A stretch of 64,000 nt of DNA, taken from Coprococcus phoceensis. GTDB taxonomy: Bacteria > Bacillota > Clostridia > Lachnospirales > Lachnospiraceae. The stretch's first letter is position 1. Each line of letters starts with the position of its first letter. The notes beneath the pieces were generated by a model that saw nothing but the letters and a program-made list of their open reading frames with translations, made no database searches and had not been told where the DNA came from. The DNA is taken from assembly GCF_900104635.1 (NCBI RefSeq), contig NZ_FNWC01000006.1, forward strand, positions 1 to 64,000, in the 5' to 3' direction. Both the position numbers and the translations under genes were made by a program. Positions 28,266 to 36,372 of this stretch are shown piece by piece.

Positions 28266-28685
28266 CTACCTCAGATTTTTAGGTCCGAATCCAAGTGGAA
28301 GTATCTCTTTTAACGTAAATACTTCATATTGCTCTTTCCCTGTTGCAAGGATAATCTGAAATGTCTCCGGATCACAAAACTCCATCATTACCTGCCGGCA
28401 CACACCACATGGCGATGCATAATCGGTAAGAATCCCGTCTTTTCCTCCTACCACACAAATAGCTTCAAATTCTCTTACGCCTTCACTGACCGCCTTAAAG
28501 AATGCTGTTCTTTCTGCACAGTTTGTCGGTGTGTAAGAGGCATTTTCAATATTACAGCCTGTGTAATATTGTCCATCTTTTGTGCGAAGCGCCGCTCCAA
28601 CCTTAAAGCCTGAATACGGTACATATGAAAAATCCAATTGTTTTATGGCAAGTTCAATCATTTCTTCTGCAATTTTTTTATCCAT
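28266..28685 (-). CDS. cdd: Cytidine deaminase
   Basis: The 139-residue zinc enzyme deaminates (deoxy)cytidine to (deoxy)uridine. The zinc and catalytic motifs CAERTAFF (with the active Glu) and CGVCRQVMMEF are both present, and FKVGAAL near the N-terminus fits the family. The small size matches the tetrameric class. The uridine product is the substrate of Udp encoded upstream. Confidence 0.95.
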   Translation of the reverse strand: MDKKIAEEMIELAIKQLDFSYVPYSGFKVGAALRTKDGQYYTGCNIENASYTPTNCAERTAFFKAVSEGVREFEAICVVGGKDGILTDYASPCGVCRQVMMEFCDPETFQIILATGKEQYEVFTLKEILPLGFGPKNLR

Positions 28686-28704
28686 TCACAGTTCCTCCGT
28701 TTTT

Positions 28705-29370
28705 TTAATACCCGGACGCCTCTTCATTTTTCACAAGTTTGATCATTCTGCTTGTTCCAAGGCGATCTGCTCCCAATGCAAGGAATTTTTCCGCATCATC
28801 CAGAGAAGAAATTCCTCCTGCTGCTTTCATCTTCACATCTGGTCCGATATGCTTTGCAAACAATTCAATATCTGCAAAGGTTGCTCCTGCAGTTGAAAAT
28901 CCGGTAGAAGTCTTAATATAATCTGCGCCTGCATTTGTCACAAGTTCGCACATTTTAATCTTTTCTTCTTCTGTCAAAAGACATGTCTCAATAATCACTT
29001 TCAAGATTTTTTCACCACATGCTGCTTTTAACGTACGGATTTCTTCTTCTACAAGATCATATTTTTTATCTTTTAACCAACCGATATTAATGACCATATC
29101 AATCTCAGATGCTCCGTTTGCAATCGCATCTTTTGTCTCAAATTCTTTGGTCTTTGTTGTCATATATCCATTTGGAAAACCGATTACTGTACAAACCGGA
29201 ATCTTTCCCTGCATATATTCATTTGCCTGCTTCACATAGCTTGGAGGTATACATACAGAGGCTGTCTCATATTTTACTGCATCATCACAAATCTGCTTGA
29301 TCTCTTCCCATGTAGCAGTCTGTGTCAAAAGTGTATGATCTACATGTTTTAACATTTCATTTACGTTCAT
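28705..29370 (-). CDS. deoC: Deoxyribose-phosphate aldolase
   Basis: The 221-residue class I aldolase splits deoxyribose-5-phosphate to acetaldehyde and glyceraldehyde-3-phosphate. The Schiff-base lysine lies in [13 protein letters not shown], with KVIIETCLL before it and MKAAGGIS after it. Length is standard. It sits between udp and cdd with spacings of 10 and 19 bases. Confidence 0.95.
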   Translation of the reverse strand: MNVNEMLKHVDHTLLTQTATWEEIKQICDDAVKYETASVCIPPSYVKQANEYMQGKIPVCTVIGFPNGYMTTKTKEFETKDAIANGASEIDMVINIGWLKDKKYDLVEEEIRTLKAACGEKILKVIIETCLLTEEEKIKMCELVTNAGADYIKTSTGFSTAGATFADIELFAKHIGPDVKMKAAGGISSLDDAEKFLALGADRLGTSRMIKLVKNEEASGY

Positions 29371-29380
29371 TTTTTATCTC

Positions 29381-30172
29381 CTATTTTTCTTTTTTCTGGT
29401 CTTCCTGAATCAGAGAGCGGATTGCCTCAACTGCGACCTGAATTGCCATATCGGTATCGTGTACGACCGGATTTTCCAGTCCCAGTTTTTCTCTTTCCTG
29501 ATTTGCAACTACAAGAAAGCAGGAGCCGGCTCTCACACGAAGATAACTTGCCACAATAAACAATGCGGCTGATTCCATCTCAGATGCCAGACAGCCAAGT
29601 CTTTTCCATGCTTCCCACTTATTCATCAATTCATAGCTGACCGGTTTTGTCTCCGGCTCATGCTGTCCGTAAAAAGCATCTTTACACTGAACAACACCTG
29701 TGTGGAAAGGATACCCTTTCTTTTCAGCTGAATGCACAAGTGCATTTGTCACAGACAGATCTGCAACTGACGGAAATTCCATCGGCGCATATTCTCTTGA
29801 TGTTCCTTCCATGCGAATCGCACCTGTTGCAACTACGACATCTCCGCTTTTTACTTCTGTCTGCATACCTCCGCAAGTTCCAATACGGATAAATGTATCT
29901 GCTCCACAGCGATATAATTCTTCCATCGCGATAGCTGCAGACGGACCGCCGATTCCGGTAGATGTCACACTTACCTTCACTCCATCCAAAGTTCCTGTGT
30001 AAGTGATATATTCCCTATTATCTGCAACTAAAATCGGATTGTCAAAATACTGTGCAATCTTTACACACCGTTTTGGATCTCCCGGCATGATCACATAGCG
30101 TCCGACTTCACCTTCTGCTACCTGAATATGGTATTGTCTGCTTGCATCTTCCGAATAATTCTTCATCGTCAT
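29381..30172 (-). CDS. udp: Uridine phosphorylase
   Basis: The 263-residue NP-I family enzyme phosphorolyses uridine and deoxyuridine. The phosphate-binding MPGDPKRC, the [13 protein letters not shown] loop, RIGTCGG and the SEMESAALF nucleoside-binding motif are all present. It lies directly after the nucleoside ABC transporter genes, 35 bases from the last permease, linking import to catabolism. Confidence 0.92.
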   Translation of the reverse strand: MTMKNYSEDASRQYHIQVAEGEVGRYVIMPGDPKRCVKIAQYFDNPILVADNREYITYTGTLDGVKVSVTSTGIGGPSAAIAMEELYRCGADTFIRIGTCGGMQTEVKSGDVVVATGAIRMEGTSREYAPMEFPSVADLSVTNALVHSAEKKGYPFHTGVVQCKDAFYGQHEPETKPVSYELMNKWEAWKRLGCLASEMESAALFIVASYLRVRAGSCFLVVANQEREKLGLENPVVHDTDMAIQVAVEAIRSLIQEDQKKEK

Positions 30173-30207
30173 CTTCCTCCCTTTTTCACTTTTCCGTCTC
30201 TATTTTT

Positions 30208-31149
30208 CTAACGTTGACCTTTATCGTAAGGAATTCCTTCTGCTTTTGGCGCTCTTGATTTCTTCGATACAAATATAAGAACAATCAGAGAAATAATGTA
30301 TGGAAGCATGTTGTATACGGTGCTTGGAAGTTTTAACGCAACAAGTGCATCAAATCCTGTGTAAACATTAGAAAGTGCACGGAACAGCCCGAACAATAAT
30401 GCTGCAAGTCCGATATTGACCGGTTTCCACTGACCAAAAATCATAACGGCAAGAGCAAGGAAACCAAATCCCGCAACACCATTTTCAAATTTCCACTCAC
30501 TTACACCGGCTGTGATATACACAAGTCCTCCAAGTCCTCCGAGTGCTCCCGAAATCAAAACACCCGCATAACGCATCTTATATACATTGATACCAACTGA
30601 GTCAGCTGCCTGTGGGTGTTCACCACACGCACAAAGTCTAAGTCCGAATTTTGTCTTGTAAAGGACAATATATGCCGCAATCAAAACAAGTAGTGCAATA
30701 AGCATAAACCAGTTAAACTCAAAACCTCCAATATTCATAACAAATGCTTTTTTAGAATGTCCATATGCCACTGTTGAAGATACATTGTCTACACTTTCTG
30801 CTGTATTGATTGCTCTTACTAATACAACTGCTGCTGCAGGTCCTAATAAGTTTAACGCTGTACCTACCAGTGTCTGGTCTGCGTTAAATTTGATTGCTGC
30901 CACTCCAAGTAACATTGAAAAAATCATACCGATCAGAACACTTGCCAGCACAACAAGCAAAATTACAAGCGGTGCAGCCATTCCTGCCGGAATATATTTC
31001 ATCATAAGCGCTCCTCCTAAAGCACCCATAACCATGATTCCTTCTAATCCGATATTGATAACGCCACTATGTTCTGAGAAACATCCTCCAAGTGCTACGA
31101 GAACCAGAACAGAAGCAAATATTAACGTATACTGAACTAATAACAACAT
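30208..31149 (-). CDS. Nucleoside ABC transporter permease 2
   Basis: The 313-residue integral membrane protein has eight to nine hydrophobic segments and the branched-chain/ribose-type permease signature CGEHPQAADSVGINVYK. It corresponds to the second permease of BmpA-type nucleoside importers (NupQ/YufQ-like). Its start overlaps the stop of permease 1 by one base (TAATG), so the two are coupled. Confidence 0.92.
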   Translation of the reverse strand: MLLLVQYTLIFASVLVLVALGGCFSEHSGVINIGLEGIMVMGALGGALMMKYIPAGMAAPLVILLVVLASVLIGMIFSMLLGVAAIKFNADQTLVGTALNLLGPAAAVVLVRAINTAESVDNVSSTVAYGHSKKAFVMNIGGFEFNWFMLIALLVLIAAYIVLYKTKFGLRLCACGEHPQAADSVGINVYKMRYAGVLISGALGGLGGLVYITAGVSEWKFENGVAGFGFLALAVMIFGQWKPVNIGLAALLFGLFRALSNVYTGFDALVALKLPSTVYNMLPYIISLIVLIFVSKKSRAPKAEGIPYDKGQR

Positions 31150-32288
31150 TATGCTTCTCCCCCTTTCTGCTCTTTTGCAAGACGTTTTTCTTCTCTTTTA
31201 TTGAGAAATCTATTCAGCCACATTTTGAAGAAAAGTACGAATCCGCACAGATAAATGATAAATGCTGAAATCAAATCAGAAATCTGTGTACAATACATTG
31301 TTTTGTCTACATAAGTACCACCACTTGTGATGTGCTGGATAAAGTATGATGAAAAAATCGCTCCAATCGGGCTTGATCCACCAAGAAATGCCGCTGCAAT
31401 TCCATTGAATCCCATTGCCGGAACTGTTGTCTGCTGAACCATCCACTGCTCAATTCCAGTCAGATAAAAGATTCCAGCACCAAGTCCTGCAAGTCCGCCT
31501 GCAATTACCATTGTTAAAATAATATTTCTTTTTTCACGCATACCGCAGTATTTTGCTGCATTTTTATTTAATCCGGTTGCTTTTAATTCATATCCGAATT
31601 TTGTTTTTTCTAAAATTACCCATACAACAATTGCCATTACAACGGAAAGTACAAGACCGATTGTAACAAATTCATTATTGGCAAACAGTTTATCTAAACC
31701 TGCATTCGGAAGCAACGCGTTTTTATTTGTGCTGGATAATGGCTTTGTATATGGTGTCGATGCATCTTTTACTTTTGTCAGCAACATGTTAACACTATAA
31801 AGTCCAATCCAGTTCAGCATAATACACGAAATAACCTCATTTACGTTAAAATATGCTTTCAATAACCCTGAAATTCCTCCGACAATTGCTGCTGATACAA
31901 CTGCTGCGATCAAACATACATACCAAGGCATTTTAAGTTGAAGTCCAAAGTAAAGACATGCCCCTGCGCCGATTACATATTGTCCGGCTGCTCCGATATT
32001 GAACAATCCTACTTTATATGCAAACAATACCGAAAGAGAACACATCAAAAGTGCAGATGCTTTTACAAGTGTCGTTCCGAAATATTTCTTCACCGCAACT
32101 TCACTCGGGTAATAGAAGAAGTTCTTTAAAATTGCTGTGATTGCTTCTCCCGCACCGCTTGGATTAATGATTAAAAGCACGATATAACCAATCAAAAGTC
32201 CAATAATAATACAGAGCAGAGACGCAATGATTGTCTGAAACCCATTGTTTCTTAAGATACTTTCTTTCTTTTTTATCTGATTATTCAT
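31149..32288 (-). CDS. Nucleoside ABC transporter permease 1
   Basis: The 379-residue membrane protein resembles NupP/YufP permeases, with about ten hydrophobic segments and the EKTKFGYELKATGLNKNAAKY cytoplasmic loop. The ATG at 32288 is chosen because a G-rich ribosome binding site precedes it and it overlaps the ATPase stop by only 8 bases. An earlier in-frame start at 32333 would sit well inside the ATPase gene. With permease 2 it forms the membrane channel. Confidence 0.92.
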   Translation of the reverse strand: MNNQIKKKESILRNNGFQTIIASLLCIIIGLLIGYIVLLIINPSGAGEAITAILKNFFYYPSEVAVKKYFGTTLVKASALLMCSLSVLFAYKVGLFNIGAAGQYVIGAGACLYFGLQLKMPWYVCLIAAVVSAAIVGGISGLLKAYFNVNEVISCIMLNWIGLYSVNMLLTKVKDASTPYTKPLSSTNKNALLPNAGLDKLFANNEFVTIGLVLSVVMAIVVWVILEKTKFGYELKATGLNKNAAKYCGMREKRNIILTMVIAGGLAGLGAGIFYLTGIEQWMVQQTTVPAMGFNGIAAAFLGGSSPIGAIFSSYFIQHITSGGTYVDKTMYCTQISDLISAFIIYLCGFVLFFKMWLNRFLNKREEKRLAKEQKGGEA

Positions 32289-33822
32289 TTGTTCCTGCCC
32301 CCTTTCTCTTAGAACCTGCCATGTAAAGTCCAAGTTCTTCTACCGTCACTTCCTTAGGATCAAATTCTCCCACAATCTCACCTTCATACATTACGAGAAT
32401 TCTATCAGAGACATTCATAACCTCATCAAGTTCCAAACTGACAAGAAGAACACCTTTTCCGGCATCTCTTTGTGCCACTAATTGTTTGTGGATATATTCA
32501 ATCGCTCCTACATCCAGACCACGTGTTGGCTGCACTGCAATCAAAAGTTCAGGATTCTTATCTATCTCACGCGCGATAATCGCTTTCTGCTGATTACCTC
32601 CTGACATAGAACGAGCTTTTGTGATTGCTCCCTGTCCGGATCTTACGTCATACTGTTCAATCAGCCGATTTGCATACTTACGAATCTCTTTTCGTTTTAA
32701 AAATCCAAATTTGTTTGTAAACTGTGGCTCAAAATATCTTTGAAGCACAATATTATCTTCCAATGAGTAATCAAGTACAAGACCATGTTTATGTCTGTCT
32801 TCAGGAATATGACTCATGCCGGATGTCAGTCTCTTTCTGATTGACATCTCTGTGATATCTTCCCCATTCATTGTGATCTTACCGCTCTTTAATGGCTCTA
32901 ATCCGGACAATCCATATACAAATTCTGTCTGTCCATTTCCATCGATTCCTGCAATACACACAATCTCTCCTCTGTGCACCTGAAGAGATACATTGTTTAC
33001 CGCATTGTTTTTATGGTGTTTTGAAGCAACCGTCATGCCTTCTATATCAAGGACAACCTCACCTGGTTTTGCCGGCTTTTTCTCCACTACAAAATTAACA
33101 TCACGACCTACCATCATTGCTGAAAGCTTTTCCGGTGTTGTATCTTTGATGTCTACCGTTCCGATATATTTTCCTTTTCTGAGTACACTGCATCGGTCTG
33201 CCACCTGCATGATCTCGCCAAGCTTATGTGTGATAAAAAGAATACTTTTTCCTTCTGCCGCAAGGTTCTTCATGATTTCCATAAGCTCCTGAATCTCCTG
33301 TGGAGTCAGTACCGCTGTCGGTTCATCAAAAATTAAAATCTCGTTGTCTCGATACAGCATCTTTAAAATCTCCGTTCTCTGCTGCATACCTACTGTGATA
33401 TCTTCGATCAAAGCGTCTGGGTCTACTGAAAGACCATATTTTTCAGAAAGATCCATGACTTTCTTTCTCGCTGCATCTTTTTTGAGTAAACCTCCCTTTG
33501 TCGTCTCCACTCCAAGAATAATGTTATCCAAGACACTGAAACATTCCACCAATTTGAAATGCTGGTGAACCATTCCGATTCCAAGTGCATTCGCATCATT
33601 CGGGTCATTGATAGACACTTTTTTTCCGTCTTTTCGTATCTCACCCTCCTCCGGCTGATACAAACCAAAAAGTACACTCATCAGTGTTGATTTTCCCGCG
33701 CCATTTTCTCCTAAAAGCGCGTGGATCTCACCTTTTTTAAGCTGTAAAGTGATATTGTCATTTGCAATGATTCCCGGAAAACGTTTTGTAATATTCAGCA
33801 TCTCAATTGCATAATTTCCCAT
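32281..33822 (-). CDS. Nucleoside ABC transporter ATP-binding protein
   Basis: The 513-residue protein has two ABC ATPase domains in tandem. The first (about 5-235) has a clear Walker A GENGAGKST and Walker B LIFDEPTAVL with a divergent signature (VGMQQRTEIL). The second (about 260-500) has signature SGGNQQKAII but a degenerate Walker A (IDGNGQTE). This asymmetry is usual for NupO/YufO and ribose-type importers. It powers the two permeases encoded downstream. Confidence 0.93.
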   Translation of the reverse strand: MGNYAIEMLNITKRFPGIIANDNITLQLKKGEIHALLGENGAGKSTLMSVLFGLYQPEEGEIRKDGKKVSINDPNDANALGIGMVHQHFKLVECFSVLDNIILGVETTKGGLLKKDAARKKVMDLSEKYGLSVDPDALIEDITVGMQQRTEILKMLYRDNEILIFDEPTAVLTPQEIQELMEIMKNLAAEGKSILFITHKLGEIMQVADRCSVLRKGKYIGTVDIKDTTPEKLSAMMVGRDVNFVVEKKPAKPGEVVLDIEGMTVASKHHKNNAVNNVSLQVHRGEIVCIAGIDGNGQTEFVYGLSGLEPLKSGKITMNGEDITEMSIRKRLTSGMSHIPEDRHKHGLVLDYSLEDNIVLQRYFEPQFTNKFGFLKRKEIRKYANRLIEQYDVRSGQGAITKARSMSGGNQQKAIIAREIDKNPELLIAVQPTRGLDVGAIEYIHKQLVAQRDAGKGVLLVSLELDEVMNVSDRILVMYEGEIVGEFDPKEVTVEELGLYMAGSKRKGAGTNE

Positions 33823-33860
33823 CCTTTACATACCTCCTCTCCCTTTTCTTAATGAAAAAG

Positions 33861-33883
33861 GAAGCAGGCGTCACACCTGCTCC
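33861..33883 (-). terminator. Hairpin between the lipoprotein and ATPase genes
   Basis: On the minus strand AGCAGG pairs with CCTGCT over a seven-base loop and is followed by TCCTTTTTC. It probably causes partial termination, so the binding lipoprotein is made in excess over the rest of the importer. Confidence 0.6.
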
Positions 33884-33903
33884 CCCTTATTTCAACTCAG
33901 TAT

Positions 33904-35085
33904 TTATTTAATGCTACCGTAGTCGTTTACTGTAATTTCTGTCTTTGGCATTGCTGTAATGTCGTTAGAAACTTTGATATCTCCATCGTACATTGATTTT
34001 ACAAGTGCATGATAATCATCTTCTGTAAATCCATCATTCCACTGTGTAGATTCCACTGGAAGCTGTACAAAGTTTTCATCTGCATTTTCAGATACTAAAC
34101 CAAGTTTATCAATTTTTCCTCCGTAGTTGCTCCATTTGTCTGCTTTGATATCTGTAAGAACTGTTGTAACTGTTGTTCCAAGTCCTTTCATAGCAGATGT
34201 GATTGTTAATCCTTCACCAGCTTTGTCGATAATCGGAGCCTGATCTGTATCTACACCGATTACTTTTCCGCCAACTTTTGCTGCTGCTTCTGCTGCTGAT
34301 GTATAAATACCACCACCACATGCAAATACAGCTTCTACACCTTTTGTTCCATACCATGTATCCATGTAAGCTGTGATGTCAGCATCTCCATAGAACTGAC
34401 CTCCACATACATATTCTACCTGTACCTGATCTGTAATTCCAAGTTCTTTTGCTGCTTCGTTAGCACCTTGTACGTATCCGTATCCGAAACGTGTTACAGC
34501 CGGTACTTTCATTCCACCAAGGAATCCAAGATGTTTGTATCCTAATTTCACAGCTGCATATCCTGCCATATATCCTGAAAGTTCTTCCTGATAAGTCGCG
34601 CAGTAAACATTATCTGCATGATAATATTCTTTTACATCATAGTTTTCTTCGTTTCCATCATATTCATCACCAAGTGCTGAGCCAAGGATGTCTCCTGCTC
34701 CAACATCAAGTGCAACGAATTTTACATCCGGATACATCTCTGATTTTTCAATTACTGCACTCGCAAATAAATATCCTGGTAAAAGAATTACATTTGCTCC
34801 ATCTGCAACAGCTTGATCAACGCTTGCTTTTCTCGCCTCATCATTGTCACTTTCCGGTTTGTAATAAGTAAATTCTACATCGTTGTCCTCTGACCAGGCT
34901 TTCCCTGATTCATAAGTTGTCTGGTTAAAACTCTGGTCTGTGATATCTCCTGAGTCTGTAACCATTGCTACCTTCATTTCTTTCCCTGATTCTTTTTTCC
35001 CTTTATCACTGTCTCCACCACCACATGCGGTCAATGATAATGCCATCACGCCTGCAAGTAACATTGCAATAACTCTCTTTTTCAT
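33904..35085 (-). CDS. BMP-family nucleoside-binding lipoprotein
   Basis: The 393-residue protein has a lipoprotein signal with lipobox LTAC (Cys21) followed by a Gly/Ser-rich linker. The body matches the Bmp/PnrA family (AMVTDSGDITDQSFNQTTYESG; GVDTDQAP), which captures nucleosides outside the membrane for the ABC importer. It is the first gene of the operon, about 60 bases after the likely transcription start. In many organisms this protein is lineage-variable in specificity, so purine versus pyrimidine preference is not set. Confidence 0.93.
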   Translation of the reverse strand: MKKRVIAMLLAGVMALSLTACGGGDSDKGKKESGKEMKVAMVTDSGDITDQSFNQTTYESGKAWSEDNDVEFTYYKPESDNDEARKASVDQAVADGANVILLPGYLFASAVIEKSEMYPDVKFVALDVGAGDILGSALGDEYDGNEENYDVKEYYHADNVYCATYQEELSGYMAGYAAVKLGYKHLGFLGGMKVPAVTRFGYGYVQGANEAAKELGITDQVQVEYVCGGQFYGDADITAYMDTWYGTKGVEAVFACGGGIYTSAAEAAAKVGGKVIGVDTDQAPIIDKAGEGLTITSAMKGLGTTVTTVLTDIKADKWSNYGGKIDKLGLVSENADENFVQLPVESTQWNDGFTEDDYHALVKSMYDGDIKVSNDITAMPKTEITVNDYGSIK

Positions 35086-35153
35086 AAATACGTGTCCTCC
35101 TTTTTTTTGTTAGAATCGGTTGTTAATTGAACAATAACATATATTGCTTTTCC

Positions 35154-35182
35154 ATTATAGGACTTATGTCCTTTTTTGTCAA
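35154..35182 (-). promoter_or_regulatory. Nucleoside operon promoter with internal operator
   Basis: TTGACA (35182-35177), a 17-base spacer and TATAAT (35159-35154) form a perfect consensus promoter on the minus strand. Within the spacer, AGGACTTATGTCCT (35159-35172, plus strand) is an inverted repeat AGGAC-N4-GTCCT. A factor bound there would block RNA polymerase. The geometry fits a Crp/Fnr-family site, and such a regulator is encoded in the operon. Confidence 0.75.
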
Positions 35183-35294
35183 AACAAAATATACTTTGTA
35201 AAATTTCTATAGTAATTTTTTATGTTTTTTGTGCATTTTTAACTCGTTTATAACCTCTTTTTATTTTAACCAACTTAAGAAATAATAAACAGAT

Positions 35295-35323
35295 TTGAAA
35301 ATAACATTTTTTTGCTCTATAAT
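35295..35323 (+). promoter_or_regulatory. Promoter of the C_GCAxxG_C_C gene
   Basis: TTGAAA (35295-35300), a 17-base spacer and TATAAT (35318-35323) precede the gene start by about 50 bases. It is divergent from the nucleoside operon promoter, with about 110 bases of A/T-rich DNA between them. Confidence 0.7.
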
Positions 35324-35374
35324 TTATTTAGAAAAGTCAAAAGAAAATATTATTATTGAGAAAGAGGTTAAAAA

Positions 35375-35815
35375 ATGACAAAAGACGTAAATTTAGACCA
35401 ATTGCAAAAAGATGCTGTTGAGATTTTTAATCAGGGCTTTGCCTGTTCAGAATCTATCATCTATGCAATCAAGAAAAATTTTGAATTGGAAATGTCTGAC
35501 GATGCTATTGCGATGAGTTCCGGTTTTCCATGGGGGCTTGGCGGTGGCGGCTGCATCTGCGGAGCTCTTGCCGGTGGTACGATGTGTATCGGATACTTTT
35601 TCGGAAGAAAAACTCCGGGAGATCCAAAAATCAACAAATGTTTTGAATTGACAAAAGAATTACATGATTTCTTCCGTGAAACCTGCGGTGGTACATGCTG
35701 TCGTATTCTCACAAAAGGAAAAGAAAAGAATTCTCCTGAAAGAAAAGAGCAGTGTACGAAATTTGTTGCCGCTACCGTGAAGAAAACAGCAGAAATTATC
35801 TTGAGAGAATTGTAA
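35375..35815 (+). CDS. C_GCAxxG_C_C family protein
   Basis: The 146-residue protein has the cysteine pattern that names the family: GFACSE, CICGALAGGTMCIG and ETCGGTCCR. The cysteines probably bind a metal or take part in redox chemistry. The molecular role of most members is unknown. GAGAAAGAGG precedes the ATG and a strong promoter lies upstream. It is a single-gene unit ended by a hairpin, unlike the minus-strand genes around it. Confidence 0.85.
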   Translation: MTKDVNLDQLQKDAVEIFNQGFACSESIIYAIKKNFELEMSDDAIAMSSGFPWGLGGGGCICGALAGGTMCIGYFFGRKTPGDPKINKCFELTKELHDFFRETCGGTCCRILTKGKEKNSPERKEQCTKFVAATVKKTAEIILREL

Positions 35816-35821
35816 AACTTA

Positions 35822-35858
35822 AGGGGAGATCATAACTCATAGAGCTTTCATCTCCCCT
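35822..35858. terminator. Bidirectional terminator
   Basis: AGGGGAGAT pairs with ATCTCCCCT around a 19-base loop. It lies between two convergent genes, the plus-strand C_GCAxxG_C_C gene and the minus-strand superoxide dismutase-like gene, and can serve both. Confidence 0.65.
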
Positions 35859-35875
35859 GTTTAAACCAATTTGTG

Positions 35876-36328
35876 TTATTCTCTCACTATCTTCCCGCAA
35901 GCGATCATCGCCCCTGAATTTCCGGACGGCTGTGTCCGAAAATCATCTGCATTTTCATGTACGATAACCGTTCTCCCGATTACATCTTCCGGATAAAACC
36001 GGTCAGTATAAAATGCACCGAATGCGGTTCCATGATTCGCCAATAATGGCTGCAAGTCTCCCGCATGATTCGGATGTTGTGTGTTTTTGGGATTATAATG
36101 CGTTCCTGCATTTTGAAATGGTTCTGCTTCTGTTCCAGTACAATTTTCTCCTTCATGTATATGAAATCCATGAAATGTACTATTTTCCGGAAGTCCTGTC
36201 ACTTCTGCTACAACAATCGTTCCCCCATGTACTCCATAAAAAGAAACCGTTCCCTTTAAATTCGGATATTTTTTATTTCCTTTTATCTTTGCATATGCCT
36301 CAGGCATTGTGTTCGTGATAGAAAGCAT
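35876..36328 (-). CDS. Copper/zinc superoxide dismutase family protein
   Basis: The 150-residue protein matches the Cu/Zn SOD fold. The copper ligand pair is in HGFHIHEGENC, the zinc loop in GTHYNPKNTQHPNHAGDL, a further copper His in VIVHENADDF, and the electrostatic loop ends GNSGAMIACG. It has no signal peptide, so it is predicted to be cytoplasmic, unlike many bacterial Cu/Zn SODs. It lies 44 bases downstream of gyrA. Superoxide removal is the likely role if all ligands function. Confidence 0.85.
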   Translation of the reverse strand: MLSITNTMPEAYAKIKGNKKYPNLKGTVSFYGVHGGTIVVAEVTGLPENSTFHGFHIHEGENCTGTEAEPFQNAGTHYNPKNTQHPNHAGDLQPLLANHGTAFGAFYTDRFYPEDVIGRTVIVHENADDFRTQPSGNSGAMIACGKIVRE

Positions 36329-36372
36329 CCTCTCACCTCCTGTATCAGCATATGCAAATATTGTTGTTTTGG

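Noticed and set aside
35086..35150. Purine riboswitch upstream of the nucleoside operon
   Set aside because: The leader is only about 60 bases and shows no conserved three-way junction; control is better explained by the promoter palindrome.
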